A stretch of 64,000 nucleotides of DNA, from the NCBI GenBank assembly GCA_001600695.1, contig BCKQ01000003.1, forward strand, positions 124,001 through 188,000, read 5' to 3'. This stretch comes from Ascoidea asiatica. Lineage: Eukaryota > Ascomycota > Saccharomycetes > Ascoideales > Ascoideaceae. Position numbers and translations under genes: made by a program. Every line of letters starts with the position of its first letter. Within the stretch, counting starts at the first letter, position 1. Below the pieces are notes generated by a model. That model did no database searches. It was given only the letters and a program-made list of their open reading frames with translations, and was not told where the DNA came from. Shown piece after piece: positions 21,544-32,855 of the stretch.

Positions 21544-24500
21544 TCAGAACTTGCGATGTTTAATTAGCTGTTCAAGATTTTCTTTGGCCATTTCAAACTC
21601 CAGAATAAATCGGGATAATGAACATCTTTTATTTTTATATTTGAAAAATAATTTATCACAATCGAAATTCTTTTTCTGCAAGAAATAATCCATAATATAA
21701 TCACAATTGTTCTTATAAAGACTCAACAAAACAATAATTTCCTCAACATACTCTAGCTTCATTTTCAGTTCAGGATAAATATGGATATGAAACTCGGTAA
21801 GTACAACGACTGTTTTTTTGATATCAAGTAATACATCTGCACTGCTAACAACAATATGAATAAAACTATCATCTAAATAATTATTTAGATAATTTTTACA
21901 TATTTCAATCAAATTACTATCTTCTATATTCTTACCTTTTATAATAAATAGTTTGATAAAGTTTTTGAAACACAAGTTATCAAAATTACACAAACTGAAA
22001 TACAGTTTCTCATGTCTTTTTTTAATTTGTGCTAATTTTTTAGTTGGGTTTAAATCGTAAGAATCTATAGATAATAATAAATTATCATCACTATGATATT
22101 CTTTAAAACTTGAGTTGTAAATAGAATTTAATCTTTGAATTAATTTAAACCTATCACTGTTTTCTTTAATTTTCACTTCATGTTCCATTTGGAAATATTG
22201 ATAGTAGTCCCTTTTAAATTTCTTAGCTTCTTTCAAAAAATGGGAAATACTTTTGAAAAAACTATCAATATTTTGACTAAAAAGCAATGAAAAAAACACT
22301 TCCAACATTGGCTTATCTTTTAATTTTACTTGAAAATGATTGCTGACCTTTTTGACTGCAATATAACATGCCAAATCTAGTTCAGCACCAAATAATAATG
22401 GCTCAACTCGGAAACCATATCTGCTGTATTTGATTTCAGGATTATTTAAAAAGAATAGAAAACAATATGTGAACGGGATAAACTCGTATTTTTCAAAAAA
22501 GAACTCGAAATGAAAATAATAGAATTCATTGAGACTGAAAATTCCATAAAAATAATCCCTTGGGAGAAATGCAGGAATGAATTCTTTATCAGGCTGCCAC
22601 AAAAAGTCTTTTATTTTCATCACTTCCCTGATCAATTTTAGCTCACCATTATTTTCTACAGTGATGATTACTGTTGTTGGTGACTTTAGTACAACAATAA
22701 TAATATTCTTTTTATTTCTTAGAGGTAGAATATAACAATCATAGTCATCTTCAGGCTTGCAATCTTTAACGTCATATATATCATTATCAATCAAACAAAA
22801 TAATGCATGATGGATTTCGCATTTTTTTAATTTTAATATCATTAGTCAATTTTCTAGTTAGTTCAGTCACTGAATATGATTTTTTAAAATATTTGTTAAC
22901 TAAATCACTGACCTCTATTGGTTGTTGCTCTTGTAATTTTATTGAGGTTAATTGCAATTGTGGAAGAGTGAGTAGTTCTCTTTTGGTTTTTTCTCTATTT
23001 AATAATGATGACTTTATTTCTGAAAGAGGAAAATATTTGCTAACCTTATTGAAATCCAACTTCGGTGCTTTTTTATATAAAGTTAGTAATAGTTTCACAA
23101 TAAGATCATTTTGGCTAATAAAATACTTAAAATCAGTAGTTAGTTTAGTTATTTCAATATAAAGTTTTGAAGAAAAATTATCTTTGAAAAATAATTTTTT
23201 ATAAGTAGCAGTTTTAAATTCAGTTATTAAATTGCTAGCAGTTTCAACAACTTTTTCAATTTTTTTAAGATTGAAACTAAGTTCGAAAATATTTTTTAAA
23301 TTAAAAAATAAAGCTGAATCCATATCAAACTCATTTTTAAACTTACTTATATCAATTCCCAATTGAATTAAATGGTACTTCAACTCTCTCGAAACAAAAA
23401 TTGTGTGCAGTATAAAGATTACGTTTTTGTTGCCATCATTAGTTGTAATTGTAGTCATTGTGCTTCTACCTCGCCTAAATTCTAAAATTTGAGTTATCTT
23501 ATTAAGCATAATTAGATTATTGATTCTTATCTTAAAATTCTTATCCCATACAGCTTCTATCATGAAGCTATCAAACACTAATAAACGATGATCCACTTTG
23601 TCCCTTGATCTTAGTATATACTCATCAAATAAATATCCTCTAGATCCATTTGAATGAATTAAGTCTTTCAAAAAAGGATATTTATCAGAACTTAAAATTG
23701 CTTCACAAAAATATTCTTTGCTTATTAGATCTGGATTCGCTACTTTTTTTTGAAATTCATTCGACTTAAGATATTCAATTTCTTCTTTGAAAAATTCTGT
23801 TTTATAATTTAAAAATTTGACTAATAGTTTAATAACGCTTTATTTACTAGAAGTTTTAAAATATTTTTTAGGTAAACCTAAAACAAAAAAACCATTATCA
23901 AAAACCTTTCGAAAGAAAGTACAAATTTCATACTTGTTCAAATTTTTGTAAATAAGATTGAAGAATGATTCACATTTGGCAAAATTCTCATCAATATCAC
24001 TGTCAATCTTAACTGTAATAACTCTTTTTTAAAAAAAAATTTTAAATAGCCCTCTTAAACCATTATTATTTCGTGAGCCTAACAAATCAAGATGTTTAAA
24101 AGTTATATAAAATCGGTTAATACAGCACATCAATTGACCAAAATCATAAAGTTGTTTACCAAATTTTAATTTCCATAGAAAATGATCATTTCCAAGAAAA
24201 AAAATAGTTTTACTGAAATCATTTAAATTATTTAAATCCACGCTAAAATCAATCAGATCATCAACAAAGTTCGATAAATAAGATAGAAAATAATATAAAC
24301 AACGTATATTATTAAAATCTTTTAGGACAAGATAGCTTTTGTTTCACATATCCAAAAAACTTTCAATCTTTTCAAATAGAGTATCACTGCAAAAATGTTC
24401 ACCAAAAGAATATAACTTTCCATCTTTATTTACAAAGAAATGACGAGGAATTGAATGCAAAGAAACTTTCGAGAAGTATCTCAATTATCTCACCCATTTA

Positions 24501-24658
24501 GCCTTAACAAAAGGAAGTTTTGGATACTTTTTGCAATCATCTTCTGTTGGGATTCTGCTTGGATCATCAGGTTCTCCATGAGGAAATTTAAGTTCTTCAG
24601 CAAGACCAGGATATTCATTAACATATTTATCATCATAGAAAGCAGTTATTGTAACCAT
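21544..24658 (-). pseudogene. large broken gene of unknown family
   Basis: Reading the minus strand from the ATG at 24656-24658, one frame runs to 22787 interrupted by four in-frame stops: TAA 24485-24487, TGA 24344-24346, TAA 24029-24031, TAA 23840-23842. At the T7 run 22822-22828 a one-base shift moves the coding frame into the ORF that ends at 21544. The joined frame would be about 1,040 codons. The sequence between stops is not low complexity; it has balanced hydrophobic and charged residues and ordinary Trp, Cys and His content, unlike the Asn-rich neighbours. I recognise no motif and propose no function. The two longest open segments are 21544-22842 and 22787-23839. The 3' end is 165 bp past tRNA-Lys and convergent with it. 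Independent genes for each fragment is a less likely reading. Confidence 0.75.
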
Positions 24659-25289
24659 TATATCCTTGAGTATTATATAGAATTGATTTTTTCAGTTGTT
24701 AGATAGTAATATTAAATATTTAGTTTTTTATTAGTAAGGCAGTATTGTACTTGATTATATATCTTTAATGGAAGCTTCTACAAAATTTTAAGTTGAAATT
24801 GAAATTGAAATTGAAATTAAAACATTTTTGATAGGTTCCAGATAATATCATTTGAGGTCCAACTTACAGGACACTGTTGATAAGTTATTGAAATACCATA
24901 ATGGAGTCCATATGAGGAAGCAGTAATATACAGTATTTAAATTAATATAAGAACCAATATCAGAACTAATCATTAGTGTAGATAAATTGAATATTGATTT
25001 TTTTAAATAATAAATATTCTTTGTGTGATATCAATTGACGAAATAAAATAAAAGAAAACAAATATTCAATAAAAAGATCTCTGTTTTGTTTCGTAGATAC
25101 ACATTTGCTTCTTAATGAGGCTGTTATTTATCTCTGGTTAGAGAAAACACCAGAAGAATTGAAGGGTAATGAAGGTTAACTGTTAATTTTCTGGCAAGCC
25201 TTTATCATGGTTCATTTATTTATTAGATCAAAAGATTATAAATTATAGAATATATTATAGAATATAGAGTATATAGTATATGAATAAGA
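24659..25289. other. gap between pseudogene start and SDR stop
   Basis: About 630 bp of AT-rich DNA with a short (TTGAAA)n tract near 24795-24820 and a TACAGTA word at 24929-24935. No GC-richer island and no gene. Confidence 0.5.
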
Positions 25290-26084
25290 TTAGTGAGCAG
25301 TGAAACCACCAGAAGCAAAGATTGTTTGACCAGTAATCCAAGCACCTTCAGTTACTAAAAATCTAATAATTGGAACAATATCTTCAACTTTAGTTAATCT
25401 ATTATTTAAGGCAAAAGATTTATAAAATTCAATAGATTGAGATTCTTCAGAATCATGTAAGAAAGCAGTATCCATTGGACCTGGAGCAACACAATTGACA
25501 GAAATACCTTTTTTCTTTAATTCTTGAGATAAAGCTTTTGAATAAAATTCAACAGGAGCTTTTGTACCTTGATATAAACCATATTTTTCAGTATAAGCAG
25601 CTAATAAAGAAGTAACTAAAGTAACAATTTTACCATTTTTATTTAAAAATTTTGCAGAATTTTTAAGGAAAAAAAAGGCACATTTATTATTAATATTTGA
25701 CATTAAATCAAATTCATTTTCATTAATATCTTCAATTTTTTTTTTAATAACCATACCAATATTATTAATTGAAATATCAATACCATTTGGAAATTTTGAA
25801 ATTGCAAATTTAAATAATTTTAAATTTTCTTCATCAGTTGATAAATCACCTTGATAAATTTCAACTTTAATATTAAATTTATCAATTAAATTTTTTTGAA
25901 TATTTTCAGCATCTTTTAAACCATTTTTTGAATGATAATGAATAATTAAATTAGAACCTTTTGAAGCTAATTCATAAGCAGTTGCAGCACCTAAATTTTT
26001 ATTACCACCAGTAACAATTGAAACTTTACCTTTCAAAGAAGTTGAATAAATAGGTTCATAGATTTTACCAGTAGAAGAAGACAT
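25290..26084 (-). CDS. short-chain dehydrogenase/reductase
   Basis: A 264-residue classical SDR. The nucleotide-binding motif is TGGNKNLG (25-32), the NNIG motif is at about 107-110, the catalytic Ser near 159, and YxxxK is YQGTK (171-175). PGPMDT follows, and the C-terminal ITGQTIFASGGFTAH closes the Rossmann fold. It resembles the fungal NADP-dependent reductases acting on small carbonyl or polyol substrates; the substrate cannot be told from sequence. The HHAG-like end and short N-terminus suggest a cytosolic enzyme. The leader just upstream carries a CAAATA-type repeat on the mRNA strand. It is divergent from PDC with a tRNA-Thr between them. Confidence 0.85.
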   Translation of the reverse strand: MSSSTGKIYEPIYSTSLKGKVSIVTGGNKNLGAATAYELASKGSNLIIHYHSKNGLKDAENIQKNLIDKFNIKVEIYQGDLSTDEENLKLFKFAISKFPNGIDISINNIGMVIKKKIEDINENEFDLMSNINNKCAFFFLKNSAKFLNKNGKIVTLVTSLLAAYTEKYGLYQGTKAPVEFYSKALSQELKKKGISVNCVAPGPMDTAFLHDSEESQSIEFYKSFALNNRLTKVEDIVPIIRFLVTEGAWITGQTIFASGGFTAH

Positions 26085-26180
26085 TGTGATTGTATTTGTG
26101 ATTGATTATATTTGTATTTGTGATTGATTATATTTGTATTTGTATTTGTATTTATGATTATGATTGAATAATAACTAAAC
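26085..26180. repeat. tandem repeat in the SDR 5' leader
   Basis: A 22-bp unit (GTGATTGATTATATTTGTAT and two more bases) occurs twice, followed by (TTTGTA) units. On the SDR mRNA this reads as CAAATA/AATCAATCA repeats immediately before the ATG. Confidence 0.75.
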
Positions 26181-26708
26181 TAATAGGACTCAATTCAATT
26201 CAATTCAAATAAGTTTATTTCAGAAATTATTGAATATTTATATTAAAAAGTTTTGTATCCTTAACTTTTTTGAATCTGAAAATACAAACAATTGAATATA
26301 GAGTAATACATTGCTTAAATTCTTTATATCCGATTTCAGTTGTTTCAATTCTGAAATCTCTAGAATCTTTAGAAATAATAATACTCAAGAACTAGTCGAG
26401 ATTTAATATTCTCAGCTTATTGAGTGTGTTGCTTGCTGCCATTGGTCTGCTTAAACCCTTTAATTGAGTGAATTGAAGAAAAAGAATCTGGAGAAGTTCG
26501 AGCTGGCGAATGTTGGCTTGCTGCTTGTTGTTTGCTGCTTGCCTGAACACGCCAATTTCATCCCCGAGACCAGAACTGGGGGTGCTTTCATCTCCGCTAT
26601 CTCCTGGAGCCCCGTTATTTGCGATGACCACGTGAGCATCAGCCAGCATCTGTCAAAAATTATGTGGCTTTCATAGTTACTTTTTCAAAACACTTTTTAC
26701 ATTAAGTT
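26181..26708. other. SDR upstream region with GC-richer island
   Basis: AT-rich to about 26390, then a GC-richer island to about 26665 with CACGTG at 26629-26634. Small frames overlapping the island on both strands have no protein features. Confidence 0.45.
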
Positions 26709-26781
26709 GCCTTTATGGCCAAGTTGGTAAGGCACCTCACTAGTAATGAGGAGATCGTCTGTTCGAATCAGGCTAAAGGCA
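26709..26781 (+). tRNA. tRNA-Thr(AGU), no intron
   Basis: The 73-nt gene has acceptor GCCTTTA/TAAAGGC with discriminator A (26781). Its D-arm is GCC-type, the anticodon stem CCTCA/TGAGG encloses loop CTAGTAA (anticodon AGT), and the T-arm GTCTG-TTCGAAT-CAGGC is intact. A T5 run starts immediately after. Confidence 0.95.
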
Positions 26782-27505
26782 TTTTTCTTTTTAGACTCTT
26801 TTTTCTTGTTTTATATTTTTAGTTCTGTTTTATTTTTGCCCCCCTCCCACGCGCCCCACCTGTTTCCGGTTCCTACGGGCTATTCTTGGGGGTGTTTTTC
26901 TTCATTTCTTAGAAATGAGCTATTTCCGCCTTTTTGCTCTCTTTCCAGCTGTACTCAACGGTTTTTCTACCAATTTATCACTTGCTGCTGTAAACCCTTA
27001 AAGGGTCTCCCACGAGTTATTTACCCGAAAAAGCTTGTTCCACTCAATATCTGTCGTTCTTTGGCTCATTGAAAATCAGAATAAATAAATTCAACTGGAT
27101 TTCATTGAATATTTAATTCACTCAATTCAAAATTATTCAAACTTAACTCATTTTAAAAACTCAGATAAATGTCAGTTGACTAAACCATCAACAGTTACCG
27201 TTCAATATTATCCACAATTAAATTCTAAATTAAGATTATTCTAAATGATCTTTCCTTATTAGGCTTTTATTCTTTATTTCAATTATTAGACATCACCAGA
27301 ATCACTCATCTTTCAAATGGAAAAATGGAATTATAAATATTTCTTTATTTCTTTCTATTTTATTCTTCAATTTTATATATTTTTATATTATTAAAAAGTA
27401 TATTCTATTATTATCAAAATTATTATTATTACTATTATTATTATAAATATTACTAAACTTTAAATTTTAAAATATTTTAAAAAACAAAACAAAGCAAAAA
27501 AAAAA
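26782..27505. promoter_or_regulatory. PDC promoter region
   Basis: About 720 bp. Five T residues end tRNA-Thr. A C-rich block at about 26838-26862 (CCCCCCTCCCACGCGCCCC, then ACC) and GGGGGTG near 26889 stand out. The last 400 bp are T/A-rich with poly-A directly before the ATG, as in strongly expressed yeast genes. C-rich words resemble Mig1/STRE-type sites; factor identity is inference. Confidence 0.4.
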
Positions 27506-29212
27506 ATGTCAACTGTCACTTTAGGTCATTATTTATTTGAAAGATTACATCAATTGAAAATTAATTCAATTTTTGGTCTTCCAGGTGATTTTAATTTAGA
27601 ATTATTAGATAAAATTGATGAAATTGATGATTTAAAATGGATTGGTAATGCAAATGAATTAAATGCTTCTTATGCTGCTGATGGTTATTCAAGAATTAAA
27701 AGATTAGCTTGTATTATTACAACTTTTGGTGTTGGTGAATTATCTGCTTTAAATGGTATTGCAGGTTCATATGCTGAACATGTTGGTTTAATTCATGTTG
27801 TTGGTGTACCTTCAATTCAATCTCAAGATCAAAAATTATTATTACATCATACTTTAGGTAATGGTGATTTTCATGTATTTGATAAAATGTCTTCAATGAT
27901 TTCAAAAAAAATTTATTTATTACAAGATATTTTAAAAGCTCCAAATCAAATTGATGATGCAATTAAAGAAGCTTATATTAATCAAAGACCTGTTTATATT
28001 GCTTTTCCAACTAATTTAGTTTCTCAATTAGTTGATTTAAATTTATTAAATAAAAAAATTAATTTAAAATTACCTGAAAATGATAAAGAAATTGAAGATG
28101 AATTTATTCATAATTTCTTACATATGGTTTCAAAAGCAAAAAATCCAATAATTTTAGCTGATGCTTGTGTCTTAAGACATGAATGTCAAAATGAAGTTAA
28201 TAAATTTTCTGAATTAACTAAATTTCCAACTTTTGTAACTCCAATGGGTAAATCTGCTGTTAATGAACAAAATCCAAGATTTGGTGGTGTTTATACTGGT
28301 GTTTTATCAACTCCAGAAATTAAATTATTTGTTGAAAAATCTGATTTAATTATTTCAATTGGTGCTTTACTTTCCGATTTTAATACTGGTTCATTTTCTT
28401 ATTCTTATAAAACTAAAAATATTGTTGAATTTCATTCAAATTATTGTATGATTAAAAATGGTACTTATAATGATTTACAAATGAAATCTGTTTTAAAAAA
28501 ATTACTTTCAAATCAATTAACAATTCAAGATGCAATTAATGTATCTGGTTATGATTATACTAAAGATCCATTACCTTTATCAAATTCAATATCTTTATCT
28601 AAACAAGATATTCCATTAACTCAATCTTATTTCTGGAACACTTTATCAAGTTTCTTAAAAGAAGATGATGTAATTATTAGTGAAACTGGTACTTCTGCTT
28701 TTGGTGTTGTTCAAACTAAATTCCCAAAAAATTCAGTTGGAATTACTCAAACTTTATGGGGTTCTATTGGTTATACTGTTGGTGCATGTCTTGGTGCAAC
28801 TTTAGCAAGTTATGAAATCAATCCAAATCATAGAGTCATATTATTAGTTGGTGATGGTTCTTTACAATTAACTGTTCAAGAATTATCTACAATGATTAAA
28901 TGGAATTTAAATCCTTATTTATTTGTTTTAAATAATGATGGTTATACTATTGAAAGATTGATTCATGGTGAAACTGCTTCTTATAATGACATCCAAGGTT
29001 GGAAACATTTGAAATTATTAAATACCTTTGGTGCTAAAAATTCAGAATCAATTAGAGTATCTTCAACAAAAGAATTAGATAATTTATTTGCTAATGAAGA
29101 TTTTGCTGATAATGATAAAATTAGATTAGTTGAACTTATGTTAGAAAGAATGGATGCTCCTCAAAATTTAGTAAAGCAAGCTGAATTAACTGCTGCAACT
29201 AATGCTCAATAA
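27506..29212 (+). CDS. PDC1: pyruvate decarboxylase
   Basis: A 568-residue ThDP enzyme that converts pyruvate to acetaldehyde plus CO2 in the cytosol, the first committed step of ethanol fermentation. Active-site residues are present: D28 in PGDFN, E51 in NANELNASYAADGYSR, H114-H115 in LLLHHTLGNGD, and E483 in NNDGYTIE. The ThDP motif runs from GDGS (449-452) to NN (476-477). The regulatory cysteine C221 is kept (DACVLRHE), while the neighbour that is Cys in S. cerevisiae Pdc1 is Val. Codon use is uniform and strongly biased (TTA, AGA, GGT), unlike surrounding genes, suggesting high expression. The PDC1 symbol marks family membership; paralogues may exist elsewhere. Confidence 0.93.
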   Translation: MSTVTLGHYLFERLHQLKINSIFGLPGDFNLELLDKIDEIDDLKWIGNANELNASYAADGYSRIKRLACIITTFGVGELSALNGIAGSYAEHVGLIHVVGVPSIQSQDQKLLLHHTLGNGDFHVFDKMSSMISKKIYLLQDILKAPNQIDDAIKEAYINQRPVYIAFPTNLVSQLVDLNLLNKKINLKLPENDKEIEDEFIHNFLHMVSKAKNPIILADACVLRHECQNEVNKFSELTKFPTFVTPMGKSAVNEQNPRFGGVYTGVLSTPEIKLFVEKSDLIISIGALLSDFNTGSFSYSYKTKNIVEFHSNYCMIKNGTYNDLQMKSVLKKLLSNQLTIQDAINVSGYDYTKDPLPLSNSISLSKQDIPLTQSYFWNTLSSFLKEDDVIISETGTSAFGVVQTKFPKNSVGITQTLWGSIGYTVGACLGATLASYEINPNHRVILLVGDGSLQLTVQELSTMIKWNLNPYLFVLNNDGYTIERLIHGETASYNDIQGWKHLKLLNTFGAKNSESIRVSSTKELDNLFANEDFADNDKIRLVELMLERMDAPQNLVKQAELTAATNAQ

Positions 29213-29591
29213 GCAAATTAATTAATATCATTTTCATTTAGATTATTTATTTAACAATAAAGTCTTTTTGAAACCCCCCAAAAAAACTAAAAAAGGTCCT
29301 TTTTTTAACCTTTATATAATATATTTAGAATCTTTTTAAAAAAACACAAAAACAAACAAACACTTATAGAGTTATTTAATAAAATTCATTTTTAGATTTA
29401 AAACTTTCTTTGTAAATCTGATAGATTTTAGATCGAAAATATACAGTAAGGTGAAATTTTTACTAGATTTGATTCGTTCCTCAAAATATGTGATTGTGAT
29501 TATAATCACATTCCTAAAATTTATCTTTTAACTTAAATTTCTTGGTAGAAATGAAATTATGTTAATTAACAAATTGAGAAATAAAAATTTT
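29213..29591. other. convergent 3' intergenic, PDC/ECM3
   Basis: About 380 bp, AT-rich, with A and T homopolymers after the PDC stop and a TACAGTA word at 29442-29448. No island, no gene. Confidence 0.55.
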
Positions 29592-31481
29592 TTAAAATTT
29601 AAGTATAACTTTTAAAGTATATGTTAAAACAAATGGTAAACTGATAACTAAAAGAAAGTATTGAGATAATAAAGAAATGGCTAAACAATCTAATTGTAAA
29701 TGATCATGGCTTGGATCATTTGGTGAAAAAAAGGCAGTTAAATAAATTTGAGTTGTAAAACTTGGTAAGGCCCAATTCATAACAAGTACAAAGCTTAATA
29801 AAATATCGTTTTCCTTATTTAGATTAATCCATCCTGCTTTTTTTAATCTATATACCCATAATACACCAATTATTGGCAATATACATAATTTTAATAGAGT
29901 TAATAATAAAGCAGATTTCCAAAAGCCATCTGGAAATTTTTTGATTGATAATTTTGCAATTGTTCCGCCAAGTAATAATAATCCAAAAGGAACTTGTGCA
30001 TTAGCTAAATAAGCAGTGAAATCCATTAAAAAACTTAAAGGTGGTAAATCATCTGGTGCATTAGGCATTGAAACTGATGTTTTAACAAATAATGCTTTTA
30101 ACCATGGAATCATAGCTATAATTATAGCCACTATTAAACTTAAAGCTGGAGGTCTTAGAAAATTGATTAGAAAAAAATTCAAGACTTGTATAATTTTTCG
30201 GGAACTTTTTCTATTTTTTTCTAAATTTTTATTTTTTTTATTTTGGGTGCTTAGATTATCATTATCATTTTCATTTTCATCATTATTTTCAGAATCATTT
30301 GATTTTAAATCAAGATTTGGATTTAAAGATAAAACATTGGATATTGTCTTTGAAATGGATAAGTTTTTTGTTGTATTCAATTTTTTTATTGAATTATCAA
30401 TTATTGGTAATTTTTTATTTTTTCTTGAAAGTAAAGATATTATATCATTTGTTTTATAATTTGTTGAAGTTGAAGTAAGATTCTGACTATTTGAATTATG
30501 TGAGATATCATTATAATAAGAATATTCATTCACCACATCATCAATTTTTTGACTTGGTAATTTTCTTAATTCAATTGCCCTTAATTTATTAGATTTTGTA
30601 GATAAAATTGAAGTTGATCTACCTAAAGAATAACTATGTGAATGAGATTGTGATATTTGATTTTGATTTTTATTTTTATTTTTGAATTCATTAGAATCTG
30701 ATTTCAATGATTTTACAGTTGTGATTTGATTTTTTGTTGAGATATTAGAATTTGAAATTGAATTAGAATCAGATTCGGAATTTAAACTTTCATCTTCATC
30801 TTCAATTTCGGGATTAAGTGAATCAATTGAAGTTCCTGGAATTAAAATATTTTCATTTGATTGTTGAATATTATTTAAATTAGAAGAGGTATGTGAAGAA
30901 GTATTCGAGGTGATTATTTTTTCTTCATCAGATTTTTGTTGGTTTAATAAATTTTCATGATCAAAATCATATTTAACTAATCTAAAACAACCTAAATTAA
31001 ATAAATAAAAGGTACTTAAAGAACCAAATACGATAACAAAAGCAATACCTTTATCCCCTTCAGCTGAAGTGAAAATTGAAGTAGTAGCTAAAGTTTGAAT
31101 ATAAGCAATAGGTAAATCACCATTATTATTAAACATTGAAGCAACTAATGAACCACCTCTCCATCTTTTTGGTATTGGAGTTAATAAATTCAACAACATT
31201 CCAATTCCAAAACCAGTTAAAACAATTAATAAAGAGGTTAAAGCTATAATTCCAATATATTTTATATCAGAACCTTGTAAATTAGTTATGACTTTATTTA
31301 AAGTCATTGAAGGAACTAAAACATTAAGTACAATATCAGAAATATTTCTTGTTGTATCAACGGATAAAATATTTCTTTTTGATAATATAAAGCCAACAGA
31401 TAAAATTAAATAAATTTTAATTATTGGCTTAACAGAACACCAAATAAGTGTTCCAATAGGAGTTGTATCTGATTCTGACAT
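29592..31481 (-). CDS. ECM3: auxin-efflux-carrier family membrane protein (Ecm3/YNL095C type)
   Basis: A 629-residue membrane protein. An N-terminal bundle of about five hydrophobic segments (about 12-175) contains SVKPIIKIYLILSVGFILSK and ASMFNNNGDLPIAYIQ. A hydrophilic Ser/Asn/Lys loop (about 180-435) follows, then a second bundle (about 440-629) with NAQVPFGLLLLGG. Two bundles around a long loop is the PIN-like/auxin efflux carrier layout, and the length matches the yeast Ecm3 family. In S. cerevisiae these proteins are poorly characterised; a transport role is inferred from the superfamily. The start ATG is the only reasonable one. It is convergent with PDC. Confidence 0.82.
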   Translation of the reverse strand: MSESDTTPIGTLIWCSVKPIIKIYLILSVGFILSKRNILSVDTTRNISDIVLNVLVPSMTLNKVITNLQGSDIKYIGIIALTSLLIVLTGFGIGMLLNLLTPIPKRWRGGSLVASMFNNNGDLPIAYIQTLATTSIFTSAEGDKGIAFVIVFGSLSTFYLFNLGCFRLVKYDFDHENLLNQQKSDEEKIITSNTSSHTSSNLNNIQQSNENILIPGTSIDSLNPEIEDEDESLNSESDSNSISNSNISTKNQITTVKSLKSDSNEFKNKNKNQNQISQSHSHSYSLGRSTSILSTKSNKLRAIELRKLPSQKIDDVVNEYSYYNDISHNSNSQNLTSTSTNYKTNDIISLLSRKNKKLPIIDNSIKKLNTTKNLSISKTISNVLSLNPNLDLKSNDSENNDENENDNDNLSTQNKKNKNLEKNRKSSRKIIQVLNFFLINFLRPPALSLIVAIIIAMIPWLKALFVKTSVSMPNAPDDLPPLSFLMDFTAYLANAQVPFGLLLLGGTIAKLSIKKFPDGFWKSALLLTLLKLCILPIIGVLWVYRLKKAGWINLNKENDILLSFVLVMNWALPSFTTQIYLTAFFSPNDPSHDHLQLDCLAISLLSQYFLLVISLPFVLTYTLKVILKF

Positions 31482-31712
31482 TTTTTAGTATGACATTGAA
31501 ATGTAAAATGAGATTTTATTATAAAATTTTTCTGAAAATAAAGGTTTGAGTAAAGAGTGATATTTAGATTGTTTCCTTCATTTATATTTTCTTGTTCGTT
31601 AATTTCCTTGATTTTTAATTCGTTCATTCATTCATTCATTGATATATTAATTTCATCAAAATTGCAAGAAAAATCAGCAAAGATTAAAATTGGTTGAAGT
31701 ATAGCGAGAATG

Positions 31713-31743
<31 letters not shown>

Positions 31744-32855
31744 CAGTATAGTAGTTCTAAGGCTAATAATTAAAAGTCACTTTTTGTCTTAAAGAAGTGA
31801 ATATTAATAGAATTTAAAAATGAATAATTAATAAGTTTGCAAAGTGTAATTTCGGGAGTAAAAGATAAGATTAAAATAAAGCCAAACAAAACTGAGAATA
31901 AAACCGAAGTAGTAGAATCCTAAATGAAAAGAATAGTTATTTTAATATTGTGTTCAGTAGAAAACTCAAGAAGCATGAAAGGCTTTTTTTGTTATTAAAC
32001 TCTACTCTGATTCAATGAACTGGTTCTAATTGACTCAAATATCGTTAATTGAATAATAAAAATATTTTCTCCAAGTTGAAAAAAAGCTAAGATTTATTCG
32101 TTTTCAATGGCTGAAAATTTATCCGAAGTTTTTGGAGCTGAATTTCTGCGGAGTGAAAACAGCTACGAGCGAATTGGAGCAGAGAAACGTCGAAAGGGGA
32201 AAAGGTTGGCGATGTGAGAGAGCAAAAACGAGATTGGAATGACAGAAGAGGAAGGTAATGAACAATAAGAAGATGATAAGAATTAAAAGAATATAAAAAG
32301 AATATAAAAAGAATATAAAAAGAGAATAAAAAGAATAATAGAACAAAAAGATCATTCATCCCGGTGGGGAGAAACACCGGCCATAAAAATGCCTAAAACA
32401 GAAGCATCTTCTTCATGATCAAGCCGTATTGGCGAATTAGGGAACTACCCTCGAATTTCCCTTTTAGGACATTTTTCAGTCACAAAAAAGAAGAAAAAAA
32501 AAAAGATTTTGAAATAAATAAATTTTATTGACTAAACTACAGTTGCAAATGAAAGCAAAAAGATAAAAAGAAGATCAGACAGAGATAGAGATAGAGACAG
32601 AGACAGAAATAAAGGCAGACAGAATATAAAGAAAGACATGGACAAAGAGGCGACAAAAACAAATGACAAATGATAAAAAAGAAGTAAGGAAAATGATGTG
32701 AAAAATAATACAAAACAAACCGAGATCATATAAGAAATGAAGAACAAAAATAAAAATAATAAAAGACTCATAAATTTGAATAAATTATAAAACAAGTAAT
32801 AAGAAACGAATATGGAAGTATGAAAGTATGAGTGAATGATGAATGATTCAGCTAT
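31482..32855. other. gap between ECM3 start and the next gene stop
   Basis: About 1.37 kb. It holds a long (TA)n at about 31713-31738, a TACAGTA at 31742-31748, a GC-richer island at about 32095-32450, and purine-rich tracts (about 32475-32790). The frames in the island and purine tract are translations of simple sequence. Confidence 0.5.
32288..32338. repeat. 11-bp tandem repeat (AGAATATAAAA)
   Basis: Three exact 11-bp units followed by one degenerate unit (AGAGAATAAAA) and a partial one. Confidence 0.85.

Noticed and set aside
22787-22842. Programmed frameshift in the unknown gene
   Set aside because: The overlap does contain a slippery A7 run on the coding strand, but four upstream in-frame stops make a functional frameshift site unlikely.
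24020-24045. Frameshift at the T9/A-run in the unknown pseudogene
   Set aside because: Counting codons shows the sequence after the TAA at 24029-24031 stays in the same frame, so it is a nonsense codon and not a shift.
31713-31738. (TA)n as a replication origin
   Set aside because: Simple TA runs are common in this AT-rich DNA, and no origin consensus can be assigned without functional data.
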